The notes under the pieces: generated by a model | Told to the model about the DNA's origin: nothing | Seen by the model: the letters and a program-made list of their open reading frames with translations, nothing else | Databases searched by the model: none | Assembly (NCBI RefSeq): GCF_005796185.1 | Contig: NZ_VAHM01000015.1 | Coordinates: 37,972 to 101,971, forward strand | Source: Pseudarthrobacter sp. NamB4 | GTDB lineage: Bacteria > Actinomycetota > Actinomycetes > Actinomycetales > Micrococcaceae | Length of the DNA stretch: 64,000 nucleotides | Direction of reading: 5' to 3' | Translations under genes and position numbers: made by a program | Shown: one piece after another, positions 1-8,804 of the stretch | How the letters are laid out: every line of letters begins with the position of its first letter | How positions within the stretch are numbered: position 1 is the first letter of the stretch

Positions 1-588
1 CTGGTGGGCACTGACCAGGCTTGGACTCCTGAATTCAATACGGGCCTTGGCGGCGGCCGCTACGCTACTGCCATCTACCCTGCCTGGTACAGCATCCACA
101 TCCCCGCCTTCCAGGACGGGGACGCGGACGCCGTGTGGCGTGCCGCTCCGATCCCCCAGTGGGACGCGGCCAAGCCCAAGCAGGTGAACTGGGGCGGCAG
201 CACGCTGGCCGTCACGACACAGGCGGACGATGCGGCACTGGCGACGAAGGTGGCCGCTGAGCTCTACGCTCCCGAAGAGAACAAGAAACTCGGCGTCGAG
301 GTGGGCGGGCTCTTCCTTGCCTACCCGGAGATGATCGAGTCCGAGTACTTCCAGGAACGTCCCTACGAATTTTACGGGGGCCAGAAGCTCAATAAGGATG
401 TCTTCGGTAAAGCCGCCATCGACTACGAAGGTGTGACCTTCTCGCCGTTTACGCAGTACTACTACGACGAGTCACAGCGCCTCCTTTCCGAGGCGATCGC
501 GGGGAACGTATCGGCAACTGAAGCAACCGACCAGCTTCAGAAATCGCTGGAGACCTACGCCACTGAACAGGGTTTCACCCTGAAATGA
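1..588 (+). CDS. ABC sugar-binding protein, C-terminal part (5' end outside window)
   Basis: The reading frame is open from the first base and ends with TGA at 586-588, so this is the last ~195 residues of an extracellular solute-binding protein (family 1, MalE-like). The visible part has the usual C-lobe features: AIYPAWYSIHIPAF, then GGSTLAVTTQADD, and a helical tail with FGKAAIDYEGVTFSPFTQYYYDES. The signal peptide and lipobox would lie upstream and cannot be seen. Two MalF/MalG-type permeases and a GH51 arabinofuranosidase follow on the same strand, so the ligand is probably an arabinose-containing oligosaccharide; that is inference from context. Confidence 0.85.
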   Translation: MVGTDQAWTPEFNTGLGGGRYATAIYPAWYSIHIPAFQDGDADAVWRAAPIPQWDAAKPKQVNWGGSTLAVTTQADDAALATKVAAELYAPEENKKLGVEVGGLFLAYPEMIESEYFQERPYEFYGGQKLNKDVFGKAAIDYEGVTFSPFTQYYYDESQRLLSEAIAGNVSATEATDQLQKSLETYATEQGFTLK

Positions 589-595
589 GACTGAT

Positions 596-624
596 CTGTG
601 CGGGCGGGAAACCCGCCCGCACAG
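596..624 (+). terminator. Intercistronic hairpin between binding protein and permeases
   Basis: A perfect 13-bp stem (596-608 with 612-624, arm CTGTGCGGGCGGG) closes a 3-nt AAA loop just after the binding-protein stop. There is no T-run, so it is more likely an mRNA-stabilising or partially terminating element that keeps the binding protein in excess over the permeases, as is common in ABC sugar operons. Confidence 0.6.
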
Positions 625-660
625 CAGTCCTCCCCATTTTGCGTCCCAAGGAAGTGACAG

Positions 661-1602
661 ATGTCCATCACCCCGCAACTTCAAAAGCCGGCCCAACCCC
701 CCGTCGCTACAAAAAGGGGAGCGACCCTGGAAAGGAAGCACGCGCGCATCGGGTGGGTGTTCCTTGCCCCCTTCGCGATCGTCTTCCTGGTATTCCTGGT
801 ACTACCGCTCGTCTACGCGTTCTGGATGAGCCTGCACACCAACACGCTCGCGGCGGGCGAGAAGTTCGCGGGGCTGGCGAACTACTTTGCGGCGTTCAAA
901 GACCAGCGTTTTCTCTCTGGCATGGCGCGGGTTGGCGCCTTCGCCCTCGTTTTCGTGCCACTGCAGATCGGGCTGGCGCTCCTCTTTGCGCTGATCCTCG
1001 ATGAGGTCAAAACCCGCTTGTCACGCTTCTCCCGCCTACTCATCTTCGCACCGTACGCCATTCCTGGAGTAATCGGAGCTCTCATGTGGGGCTTCCTGTA
1101 CAGCCCATCGTTCGGTCCTTTGGTGTCGTTCTTCGATTTCCTGAACGTGCAGGCGCCGGACATGCTCAGCCGGGATTCGATTTTTTGGTCCCTGACCAAC
1201 ATCGTGACGTGGCAGTGGACGGGCTACTACATGATCATCATTTACGCGTCGCTGCAGTCGATTGACTCATCCATCTACGAGGCGGCACTGATTGATGGGG
1301 CATCAAAGCTGCAGACCGCCCTGCAGATCAAGGTTCCGATCATCGCGTCATCGCTGGTGCTGACAATAGTCTTCGCGCTGATTGGGACGCTGCAATTCTT
1401 TACGGAACCGCAGGTTCTCGCACCACTTGCCGGCAACGCGATAGACGCTGCGTATACCCCGAACCTATATGCCTACAACCTGGCGTTCTCGTATCAACAG
1501 TTCAACTATGCGTCGGCTATCTCCTTCGCGCTTGGACTTATGGTCTTCCTCGCCTCCATCATTTTCCTGGTCACCACTCGCAAGAAGAGCGGACTCCGCT
1601 GA
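661..1602 (+). CDS. ABC sugar transporter permease (MalF-like)
   Basis: A 313-residue inner-membrane permease with about six hydrophobic segments. The first follows a basic N-terminus (residues ~25-45, GWVFLAPFAIVFLVFLVLPL). The cytoplasmic EAA loop that contacts the ATPase reads EAALIDGASKLQTALQIKVP. The ATG start is supported by AAGGAAG about 6 bases upstream. The stop overlaps the next start (TGATG), so the two permeases are translationally coupled. No ATPase gene is present in the visible operon; a shared MsmX/MsiK-type ATPase elsewhere in the genome is the usual solution in actinobacteria. Confidence 0.93.
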   Translation: MSITPQLQKPAQPPVATKRGATLERKHARIGWVFLAPFAIVFLVFLVLPLVYAFWMSLHTNTLAAGEKFAGLANYFAAFKDQRFLSGMARVGAFALVFVPLQIGLALLFALILDEVKTRLSRFSRLLIFAPYAIPGVIGALMWGFLYSPSFGPLVSFFDFLNVQAPDMLSRDSIFWSLTNIVTWQWTGYYMIIIYASLQSIDSSIYEAALIDGASKLQTALQIKVPIIASSLVLTIVFALIGTLQFFTEPQVLAPLAGNAIDAAYTPNLYAYNLAFSYQQFNYASAISFALGLMVFLASIIFLVTTRKKSGLR

Positions 1603-2531
1603 TGACAACTTCACCTGTACGTCTCCTTGACAATGCAACCGCCACGGACCCACAAAAGAAAACCGGAAACACGGGTACGCGGCGGCGCGGCAAATCGCTC
1701 GGCCTGCATATTCTCCTCGCCGCCGTTTCTCTCTATTTCCTTCTTCCGATGTGGTGGCTGATCGTTGCGGGAACCAAGAGCACGCAAGGGTTGTTCGCCG
1801 GAACGGGAGGACCTCTTTGGTTCGACCGGAACTTTGCCCTGTTCGACAACATCGCTCAGCTTGCGACATACAACAACGGCATTTACCTGCGCTGGCTCGG
1901 GAACTCGTTCCTGTATGCGATTGCCGGCGGGGTCGGCGCCACGATCCTCGCCGTGCTTGCGGGCTACGCCTTTGCGAAATACCGCTTTCGGGGCCGTGCG
2001 GTCAGCTTCATGATCCTCCTGGCGTCGGTGATGGTTCCGGCGACGGCGCTCGTCATCCCCACGTACGTGCTGTTTAATAACCTCGGCCTTACGAACACGA
2101 TCTGGGCGGTAATCCTCCCCTCGTTGCTGAGCCCGTTCGGCGTGTACCTCATGCGCGTCTACGTTCAGGATGCGATCCCGGATGAGTTGCTCGACGCTGC
2201 CCGAGTGGACGGTTCAGGCGAACTCCGGACGTTTGCCACCATCGCGCTGCCGCTGATGCGTCCGGCGGTCGTGACGGTGCTGCTGCTTTCGGTAGTGGGC
2301 GGCTGGAATAACTACTTCCTGCCGCTCGCGATGATTTCGGACCCAACATTGCTTCCCGTCACTGTGGGGCTCAATGCCTGGCAGGTCCAGTCGAACTCCG
2401 CCACCGCAAACAGCCTCATCTGGAACCTGGTCACGAGCGGATCACTGATCTCGGTGATACCGCTCATCATCGCCTTTCTCATGCTGCAGAAGTACTGGCA
2501 GGGCGGGCTGTCCGTCGGCAGCCTCAAGTAG
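1602..2531 (+). CDS. ABC sugar transporter permease (MalG-like)
   Basis: A 309-residue partner of the preceding permease. The N-terminal ~30 residues are basic and cytoplasmic and are followed by LGLHILLAAVSLYFLLPMWW (TM1). Further membrane segments include GATILAVLAGYAFAKYRF, and the EAA-like loop reads DAARVDGSGELRTFATIALP. Typical MalG length and ending (FLMLQKYWQGGLSVGSLK). The ATG overlaps the stop of the upstream gene. The product forms the membrane channel of the importer encoded from position 1. Confidence 0.93.
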   Translation: MTTSPVRLLDNATATDPQKKTGNTGTRRRGKSLGLHILLAAVSLYFLLPMWWLIVAGTKSTQGLFAGTGGPLWFDRNFALFDNIAQLATYNNGIYLRWLGNSFLYAIAGGVGATILAVLAGYAFAKYRFRGRAVSFMILLASVMVPATALVIPTYVLFNNLGLTNTIWAVILPSLLSPFGVYLMRVYVQDAIPDELLDAARVDGSGELRTFATIALPLMRPAVVTVLLLSVVGGWNNYFLPLAMISDPTLLPVTVGLNAWQVQSNSATANSLIWNLVTSGSLISVIPLIIAFLMLQKYWQGGLSVGSLK

Positions 2532-2577
2532 CAGCAACACCCTTGGAACGTCCCGCCACCCAACATGAAGGAGCAGT

Positions 2578-4131
2578 ATGCCCACCGCCCGCGTGACTCT
2601 CGATCCAAGGTTTGTCGTCGGCCCCATTAACCGCCGACTTTTCGGATCCTTTATTGAGCACATGGGGCGAGCCGTTTACACGGGGATATACGAGCCTGGG
2701 CACCCCACCGCGGATGAGGACGGCTTTCGTCAGGACGTCCTCATGCTCGTCAAGGAATTGGGTGTTACCGGCATCCGCTATCCGGGCGGCAACTTCGTAT
2801 CAGGCTTCCACTGGAGGGACGGCATTGGTCCCAAAGACCAGCGTCCCCGCCGCCTCAGCCTGGCGTGGCGGGCCACTGAGACGAACCAGGTGGGTCTGCA
2901 CGAATTCGCCTCCTGGGTGGAAAAGGTGGGCGGCGAGCTCATGTATGCGGTCAATCTTGGTACCGCGGACACGAGGGACAGCCTCGAAGTGCTCGAGTAT
3001 GCGAACATTCGCAAGGGGTCCACACTGGCCGAAGAGCGCATCGCAAACGGCCGGGCGAAACCCTTCGGCATCAAGATGTGGTACCTCGGCAACGAGATGG
3101 ACGGTCCATGGCAGCTGGGGCACTCACCCGCTGACGACTACGCCAAGAAGGCTTCGCGCACTGCCAAAGCGCTCCGGCAGTTGGACCCACAGGTGGAACT
3201 CGTCGCATCCGGCTCCTCGCACCCAACGATGCCGACCTTTCCGTACTGGGACCGTGTGGTGCTTGAGCACACCTACGACGACGTGGACTACATCTCCTGC
3301 CACGGCTACTACGAGGAGAAGAACGGCGACCTGGGCTCCTTCCTGGCTTCGCCAGTGAAGATGGACCGGTACCTCGACACAGTTATCGCGACCGCTGATT
3401 ACGTCAAAGCCGCAAAGCGCAGCGAAAAGACGCTAAATATCTCTTTCGATGAATGGAACGTTTGGTACCTCGGCGACAACCTTCGGCAGTTTCCGCGTCA
3501 GGCGGACCGGTTTTATCGGACTGACGAGATTGAAGGGAACGATTGGCCGGAGGCTCCCAGGCTTGCCGAAGACGTCTACTCCGTAGCCGATGCCGTGGTG
3601 GTTGGCGGGCTGCTGATCTCCCTGCTTCGGCACGCAGACCGCGTCACCTCAGCCTCCATGTCCATGCTCGTGAACGTCATCGCGCCGATCACCACGGAAC
3701 CCGGCGGTCCCGCTTGGCGGCAGACCACCTACTATCCCTTCGCTGTCACCTCCAGGCTCGCTGTTGGGGTCGCCCTCGACATCCGCGTAGAAACCGACCA
3801 GTACCACACTGATGAGCTCGGTGTCGTGCCGTTGGTGGACGCCGTGGCTACGCATGACGCTGACAGTGGACGTGCTGCCGTCTTCCTCGTCAACCGTTCG
3901 CTCACTGACGCCGTCACGGTCACCGTGGACCTGGCAGCGCTGGGAGATTTGTCGCTCCTCGAAACCCACATGATGTCCGATCCGGACGTATATGCGAGGA
4001 ACACTAAGGACGCGCCGGATCGGGTGACGCTTAAGCCGAACCCGACGGCGAAGCTGGCCCAAAACATCCTGGCGGTAACACTGCCGCCAGTCTCCTGGAC
4101 AGCGGTAGCGCTGGGAAAGCCAACGGCATAA
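2578..4131 (+). CDS. Alpha-L-arabinofuranosidase, glycoside hydrolase family 51
   Basis: A 517-residue GH51 enzyme that removes terminal alpha-L-arabinofuranosyl groups from arabinan or arabinoxylan oligosaccharides. The general acid/base is Glu173 in WYLGNEMDGPW and the nucleophile is Glu292 in NISFDEWNVWY. The N-terminal part is the (beta/alpha)8 barrel, and the last ~130 residues form the usual beta-sandwich. No signal peptide is seen (MPTARVTLDPRFVVG), so the enzyme is cytoplasmic and acts on imported oligosaccharides. GAAGGAGCAGT precedes the ATG. The location 46 bp after the permease gene supports one operon. Confidence 0.95.
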   Translation: MPTARVTLDPRFVVGPINRRLFGSFIEHMGRAVYTGIYEPGHPTADEDGFRQDVLMLVKELGVTGIRYPGGNFVSGFHWRDGIGPKDQRPRRLSLAWRATETNQVGLHEFASWVEKVGGELMYAVNLGTADTRDSLEVLEYANIRKGSTLAEERIANGRAKPFGIKMWYLGNEMDGPWQLGHSPADDYAKKASRTAKALRQLDPQVELVASGSSHPTMPTFPYWDRVVLEHTYDDVDYISCHGYYEEKNGDLGSFLASPVKMDRYLDTVIATADYVKAAKRSEKTLNISFDEWNVWYLGDNLRQFPRQADRFYRTDEIEGNDWPEAPRLAEDVYSVADAVVVGGLLISLLRHADRVTSASMSMLVNVIAPITTEPGGPAWRQTTYYPFAVTSRLAVGVALDIRVETDQYHTDELGVVPLVDAVATHDADSGRAAVFLVNRSLTDAVTVTVDLAALGDLSLLETHMMSDPDVYARNTKDAPDRVTLKPNPTAKLAQNILAVTLPPVSWTAVALGKPTA

Positions 4132-4153
4132 CTTTCCCGTCCCAGGCACTCGG

Positions 4154-4217
4154 CCCCCGCCGCTCGTCACTACTCCCGTAAGGAGAATTCATACTCGCGG
4201 ACAAATAGCGGCGGGGG
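4154..4217. terminator. Candidate bidirectional terminator between convergent operons
   Basis: The arms CCCCCGCCGCT (4154-4164) and AGCGGCGGGGG (4207-4217) are exactly complementary over 11 bp and enclose a 42-nt loop. They lie between the convergent arabinofuranosidase and permease genes. The long loop and lack of T-run make this only a candidate. Confidence 0.35.
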
Positions 4218-4230
4218 GCTTGCAACCTTC

Positions 4231-5145
4231 TCAGTCGACGAGGCCGCCCGAAAGTCCCTTCCCGAGCCACTTCCGGGCCAGGATGCCGAAGATCACAGGT
4301 GGCAGGATGCCCAGGGTGCTTGCCGCGAACATTGATCCCCATTCCACCTGGAAGGCGCCGAAGTACCCGGGAATCGTGGTGGGGAAGGTGTTGGCGGTCC
4401 GCTGGGTGAGGACGAACGCGTAGAAGAATTCGTTCCACGTGAGGATGAAAACCAGGGTTGCGGTTGCTATGACACCCGAGGCCGCCATGGGCAGCGAAAC
4501 CCTGCGGAAGACGCCCCACTCCGTCAGGCCGTCTACCAGGCCAGCCTCTTCGACTTCCGATGGGATGTCCAGGAAGAAGCCGTGCATCATCCAGATGCCG
4601 AACGCCAAGTTGTAAACGATATAGACGGCGATGATCCCGGCATACGTATCGATGAGGCCTGCCCCGGAGGCCAGGAGGTAAATCGGCAGCGCGAAGACCA
4701 CGGCCGGACCCATGCGCGTGCCGAGCACCAGGAACAGGAAGCGATCCTTGTGCTTGCCCTTCATGCGGGCGAGCGCATGGCCTCCCATGGCGGACAGCAC
4801 GACGACGATGGCCGTGGTGACCAGGGCGATGAGGAAGCTGTTGAGCAATGCACGGGGGAAGGTGCTGCCCAGAACGCGCTCGAACGAGGTCCAGTCAGCT
4901 GCCTGGAGCCAATCGATGGGAATTTGGCGCCAGTTGACTTGGGGTGTGACAGCAATGCGGAGCATCACCGCCACTGGCACCAGGCACACCAGGCTGACCA
5001 GGATCATCGCAACATAGTTGGGGATGTCCCAGAGCTTTCGGGAGTGGAACTGTCGGGGAGGGATTGGCCCTGCAGCGGCGGAGCGTGGGCTCCGGGGCGG
5101 CGCCTCGGCGGCGGTCCGGCGCTTGGAGGTGGTGTGCGAAGTCAT
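4231..5145 (-). CDS. ABC transporter permease (MalG-like)
   Basis: A 304-residue permease with a ~40-residue cytoplasmic N-terminus rich in Arg/Pro and then six hydrophobic segments. The ATPase-contact loop reads EEAGLVDGLTEWGVFRRVSLP. The ATG overlaps the stop of the upstream permease by four bases. This is the last gene of a seven-gene minus-strand operon that begins with a binding lipoprotein near 11.7 kb. The importer probably serves the amino-sugar-type substrate handled by the intervening enzymes. As in the first cluster there is no ATPase gene. Confidence 0.93.
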   Translation of the reverse strand: MTSHTTSKRRTAAEAPPRSPRSAAAGPIPPRQFHSRKLWDIPNYVAMILVSLVCLVPVAVMLRIAVTPQVNWRQIPIDWLQAADWTSFERVLGSTFPRALLNSFLIALVTTAIVVVLSAMGGHALARMKGKHKDRFLFLVLGTRMGPAVVFALPIYLLASGAGLIDTYAGIIAVYIVYNLAFGIWMMHGFFLDIPSEVEEAGLVDGLTEWGVFRRVSLPMAASGVIATATLVFILTWNEFFYAFVLTQRTANTFPTTIPGYFGAFQVEWGSMFAASTLGILPPVIFGILARKWLGKGLSGGLVD

Positions 5146-6014
5146 TCTGATACTCCCTTGCTTGCGCGGAAGAATTTGACGATGAACGTGCTGACCACGC
5201 TGATGATGACCAGCACGACGAAGCCGACGGCGGCGGAGAAGCCCAGGTCCAGGTACTGGAAGGCGTTGCGCCAGAGGTAGATCGGGAGGGTTTCGGACGA
5301 CGTTCCCGGCCCGCCGTTGGTCATGATGAAGAGCTTGTCGAACTCACGGAAGCTGTCCATGAATCGAATAAGGGCAACGAGCACCAGCAGCGGACGGATC
5401 TGCGGGAGGACGAAGTGCCACAGCTCCTGCCAGGCGTTGGCGCCGTCGAGTTTTGCTGCTTCCATAACATTCTTGGGCACCGTCTCCATGGCTGCCCCCA
5501 CCACGATCGCCACGAAGGGGGTCCACTGCCAGGCGTCCACGAATGCGACCGTCACAAGTGAGACGCCTGGGATGGAAAGGAAACTGGGGGCGGTGAACCC
5601 AAAGAGGCTGAACAACCAGGGTATGAACCCGCCGGAGTCGAGCAGGAAACGGAACATCGCCCCTACTACGAGGGGTGCCAGCACCATGGGAACGATCAGG
5701 ATGATGCGGAAGAGGCCGTGCCCGAGGAGTCTGCGGCTGACCAACAGGGCGATGGCAATGCCAACTGGGATGCTGACGGCCATCGAGACGGCAGAGAAGG
5801 CTGCTGATTGGCCGGCCGCCTGCCAGAACCTCTCGTCTCCGAAAAGGCGGGTGAAGTTCTCGAAGCCGATGTAGCGGTTCCCGGCGGGGGCTGTGAGGGT
5901 CTCCCGCTTGAACATCAGATTCATGATGTAGATGGTGGGGAAGACCAGGACGAGGAGGAAGATCAGTGCTGAGGGTGTCAGCGAAAGAAGCGTGTATCCC
6001 CGGCTTGTTTTCAT
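5142..6014 (-). CDS. ABC transporter permease (MalF-like)
   Basis: A 290-residue inner-membrane permease. TM1 is at residues ~8-30 (TLLSLTPSALIFLLVLVFP), and the EAA loop reads EAAKLDGANAWQELWHFVLP. Starts with ATG three bases after the phosphotriesterase-like gene and ends overlapping the next permease (ATGA), so it is part of the same polycistron. Pairs with the downstream permease to form the channel for the binding protein encoded at 10363-11712 and perhaps for the signal-less homologue at 15699-16847. Confidence 0.93.
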   Translation of the reverse strand: MKTSRGYTLLSLTPSALIFLLVLVFPTIYIMNLMFKRETLTAPAGNRYIGFENFTRLFGDERFWQAAGQSAAFSAVSMAVSIPVGIAIALLVSRRLLGHGLFRIILIVPMVLAPLVVGAMFRFLLDSGGFIPWLFSLFGFTAPSFLSIPGVSLVTVAFVDAWQWTPFVAIVVGAAMETVPKNVMEAAKLDGANAWQELWHFVLPQIRPLLVLVALIRFMDSFREFDKLFIMTNGGPGTSSETLPIYLWRNAFQYLDLGFSAAVGFVVLVIISVVSTFIVKFFRASKGVSE

Positions 6015-6017
6015 TTT

Positions 6018-6932
6018 CTATTTCACCTCATTCGATGCCAGCCACCTCAGGGGGTTGGCTATTGTGAGCTGCGCGAAGATGTCGCGTTGGAGCCCAGCCT
6101 CCAGCGCGCGGTGCCGGAAGGATTCCGGCAGGTAGGAGATATCGCTGAAGGTGTGGCCTGCAATCGCCTCCGGGCCGTTGAACTGCTGGACGCTGTCGTG
6201 GCTTAGCAGGATCCTGCCGGCCAGTCCCTCCGCGGCGAGCTTTTGCATGAGCTGGATCCAGTGGTCGTCGCTGTGGGAGGTGTGCCCGATCCTGTCGAAG
6301 CCCACGAAAGCTCCTCGCTGGGCTATCTCGATGGCGTATTCGGGAGGTTCCTCGTCCGCGCATACGTGCGAGATGAGGACTTTCTCCAGGTCGACGCCCA
6401 GTTCCTTGTAGAGCCCGGCCTGTTCGATACCCAGCGAGCCGGTGGTGTGGCTCACTATGGGCACGCCGGTTTCCCGGTGGGCCTGCGCCGCAGCATGGAT
6501 TGCTTTGATCTCGTTTCCGGTGGCTTCGCCGTGGCTCGTGGCAACCTTGATGACACCGCAGCCGCGGTTAAGTTCGGCGATGAAGGCAGCGGCCAGGTCT
6601 TCGACGGCGGCGTTACGCACCCACGCGGGCTGGCCACTCCACTGCTCGCAGAACGTCCCTGTACTGGCGATGATGTGGACGCCGCTCCGCTCGCTGACGC
6701 GCCGCAGGAAGTCCAGGTCCCTTCCGTAACCCGGAGGCGTGCAGTCCACGATGGCCTGGACGCCCAGCGGGGGGAGGGCCTTGAGGGCCCGGACGCAGTC
6801 GTCCTCTTTGGCAAGCGTGGGCGGTGGTGCGGCTCCTTCCTTCTGCCGGTAGTCGATGACAACGTGTTCGTGGGGCAGTACACCCAGGGCGGGGTCGAGT
6901 TCGGCCACTCCCCGCACGGTCCTAACGTGCAT
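6018..6932 (-). CDS. Phosphotriesterase-family metal hydrolase, probable sugar lactonase
   Basis: A 304-residue TIM-barrel amidohydrolase of the phosphotriesterase (PTE/PhP) group. Metal ligands are visible: the His-x-His-like LPHEH near residue 20, a lysine in GVIKVATS that would be carbamylated, the histidine in IVSHTT, ISHVCADE, and Asp in ILLSHDSVQ. Family members are mostly lactonases. The position among a sugar dehydrogenase, deacylase and KDG-forming genes suggests hydrolysis of an aldonolactone; this is inference. ATG with a strong GGAGGAGGATCAC ribosome site, overlapping the SDR gene by 11 bases. Confidence 0.85.
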   Translation of the reverse strand: MHVRTVRGVAELDPALGVLPHEHVVIDYRQKEGAAPPPTLAKEDDCVRALKALPPLGVQAIVDCTPPGYGRDLDFLRRVSERSGVHIIASTGTFCEQWSGQPAWVRNAAVEDLAAAFIAELNRGCGVIKVATSHGEATGNEIKAIHAAAQAHRETGVPIVSHTTGSLGIEQAGLYKELGVDLEKVLISHVCADEEPPEYAIEIAQRGAFVGFDRIGHTSHSDDHWIQLMQKLAAEGLAGRILLSHDSVQQFNGPEAIAGHTFSDISYLPESFRHRALEAGLQRDIFAQLTIANPLRWLASNEVK

Positions 6933-7701
6933 GTGATCCTCCTCCGGAAAATGAGTCGCCGTAGTCGAAAGAAGCCGTCAGGCCGCCGTCGACGACGATG
7001 TTGGTGCCGGTCATTGCCCCTGCCGTTTCGGGGAACAGCAGGTGCACGATCGAGGGCGCGATGTCCTCCGGGGTGAGGAGCCGGCCGAGGGGATGGCGCC
7101 GGGTCAGGTGCTCCTGCGCCTGGTCTCCCGCAGGAATGCTTTTGAAGTGGCGTTCCAGCAGGGGAGTCATGGTGGTGCCGGGGCACACCGAGTTGACCCG
7201 GACCCCGTGCGGTGCGAGTTCTATGGCCAGTGCCCGGGTTAGGGCAACCACGGCGCCCTTGGATGCGACATAGGCCGCGGAGCGGTCCTGCCCAACAAGT
7301 GCCGCGACCGAGGCGACATTGACGATGCTTCCGCGGGCCGCGGTGAGGAGGTCCCAGAGCTCCCGGGTGCCGACAAGGACGGAGCGGACATTCGTTGCGT
7401 AGGTGGCATCGATTTGGGCGTTGGTGGTCTCGGTAAGTGGCGCTATCGGGGCGATGCCGGCGTTGTGGACCAGGGCATCGACGCGGCCGTACTCCTCACG
7501 GAGGTGACTGGCGAACCCTGCCCACCCGCCGGCGTCACCCACGTCAAGGCGGTAGGGGGACAGGCCCTCCTGCCCGGCGGAGGCGAGCGCTGCCTCGTCG
7601 AGATCGGCGACGACGACAGGGCCGTGGGCGGCGAGCCTGCGGGCGACGGCGAGGCCGATACCGCTGGCTCCGCCTGTTACAACTGATACTCGTGAATCCA
7701 C
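6922..7701 (-). CDS. Short-chain dehydrogenase/reductase
   Basis: A 259-residue classical SDR. The cofactor motif TGGASGIG is at residues ~9-16, NNAG-type VHNAG follows, and the catalytic Ser-Tyr-Lys set lies in NVASVAALVGQDRSAAYVASK. Asp at the end of beta2 (VVVADLDE) favours NAD. C-terminal MTGTNIVVDGG is typical. GTG start with AGGAGGTGGACCA upstream; the frame overlaps both neighbours, indicating translational coupling with the PLP enzyme and the lactonase candidate. A role as sugar (N-acyl-hexosamine) 1-dehydrogenase making a lactone for the next gene product is plausible but unproven. Confidence 0.9.
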   Translation of the reverse strand: MDSRVSVVTGGASGIGLAVARRLAAHGPVVVADLDEAALASAGQEGLSPYRLDVGDAGGWAGFASHLREEYGRVDALVHNAGIAPIAPLTETTNAQIDATYATNVRSVLVGTRELWDLLTAARGSIVNVASVAALVGQDRSAAYVASKGAVVALTRALAIELAPHGVRVNSVCPGTTMTPLLERHFKSIPAGDQAQEHLTRRHPLGRLLTPEDIAPSIVHLLFPETAGAMTGTNIVVDGGLTASFDYGDSFSGGGSHAR

Positions 7702-8804
7702 TGGTCCACCTCCTGCGCGCCGGCGGGGTCGTTGAGGACTGAACGGAAAAACTCATCGACGGCGCCTGGGGGAGTGGGCTCCCACCCCGCAAGGGTTTCC
7801 TTCACGCCTGCGCCGGTGAGGATGCATACTGATTCCTCGCCGCCCAGCCGGGAGGCAATGAGGGCTGCAACCGCAGCACAGGATGACAATTCGACGTCCA
7901 GCCCGTCATACCGGGCAAGGTCCATGCGAATGTCACGGAGCAGGGCGTCATCGGCCGCGCTCATGGTGCCGTTGCTGGCCCGGACGCGGTTCAGGAAGAA
8001 GGTGGCCTCCGTGGCGTACCCGTTAAGCCTGTCCGCGATCGAGGTGGCCCTGGTCAGGACGGGTCCTTCCCATGGCTGGACTTCCTGTCTGCCCTCGAAG
8101 AAGGCCTTAGCAATCGGGGCACAGCCTGCTGCCTGTCCCGCCACCATGCGGGGGAAAGGCCGTCCTGATTCGGTGAGCCCACGTGCCGAACCTAAAAGGA
8201 CCGGGCCGACACTGATGGAGGCGGCGAGGGTAGTCACCTCCCGGTCCTTCAGCTGGACTGAGATTTCGTGCCCGATGGACCTGCAGGCCCACTCGCAGCC
8301 GGAGGCACCGAAAGTGGAGGCGAGGTTCGGCACGCCGTATTTCTCCGAGACAAGTCGGGCCAGGTGATGCACGGCCGCGGGGCCTTCACCCGCGCGGAGG
8401 ATGGTCGCGCCGCGCAACTGGACCATGGCCAGGATCGGGGCGGGGACTTGTTCCGGGACCAGGACCAGGAGGGGCAGGTGGGCGCGGGCGCAGTGCGTCG
8501 CTGCGGCTACGGCCGCATTTCCGGAGGAGGCGACGACGGCTCCCGGGGCTCCTGCGGCCACCGCCTCACGAACGAGCACGTCCATTACGCGGTCCTTGAA
8601 GGACCCGCTGGGATTAGCTCCCTCGACTTTCAACCAGGTGCCTTCAAGCCCCGGAATCCTGCTCCGGACCAGCGGGGTGTGTGAGGGGGCGCTCTCCGGC
8701 GGGGCAGACCACGGGTCGGTCCTCAGGCATACTCCTCCGCAGGCGACGCAGTGCCCGGAGGTGCCGGCAAACGCCGTTCCACAGCTCTGACAGACGGTTT
8801 TCAT
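7677..8804 (-). CDS. PLP-dependent threonine-synthase-fold enzyme, candidate D-glucosaminate ammonia-lyase
   Basis: A 375-residue fold-type II PLP enzyme. It begins with a zinc-ribbon pair (CQSCG and CVACGG), then NPSGSFKDR with the Schiff-base lysine, and SSGNAA for the cofactor. The phosphate loop SISVGPVLLG departs from the glycine-rich loop of true threonine synthase. The ATG at 8804, preceded by AAGGGAAG, was preferred to an upstream one because it overlaps the deacylase stop (ATGA). The genome context (deacylase before it, KDG kinase, KDPG aldolase and RidA nearby) suggests deamination of a 2-amino-2-deoxyaldonate to 2-keto-3-deoxygluconate, not threonine synthesis. The fold is secure; the substrate is inference. 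Confidence 0.8.
   Translation of the reverse strand: MKTVCQSCGTAFAGTSGHCVACGGVCLRTDPWSAPPESAPSHTPLVRSRIPGLEGTWLKVEGANPSGSFKDRVMDVLVREAVAAGAPGAVVASSGNAAVAAATHCARAHLPLLVLVPEQVPAPILAMVQLRGATILRAGEGPAAVHHLARLVSEKYGVPNLASTFGASGCEWACRSIGHEISVQLKDREVTTLAASISVGPVLLGSARGLTESGRPFPRMVAGQAAGCAPIAKAFFEGRQEVQPWEGPVLTRATSIADRLNGYATEATFFLNRVRASNGTMSAADDALLRDIRMDLARYDGLDVELSSCAAVAALIASRLGGEESVCILTGAGVKETLAGWEPTPPGAVDEFFRSVLNDPAGAQEVDQWIHEYQL

Noticed and set aside
7677..8804. Housekeeping threonine synthase (thrC)
   Set aside because: The fold matches, but the altered phosphate loop and overlap with deacylase and SDR genes argue for a catabolic ammonia-lyase.
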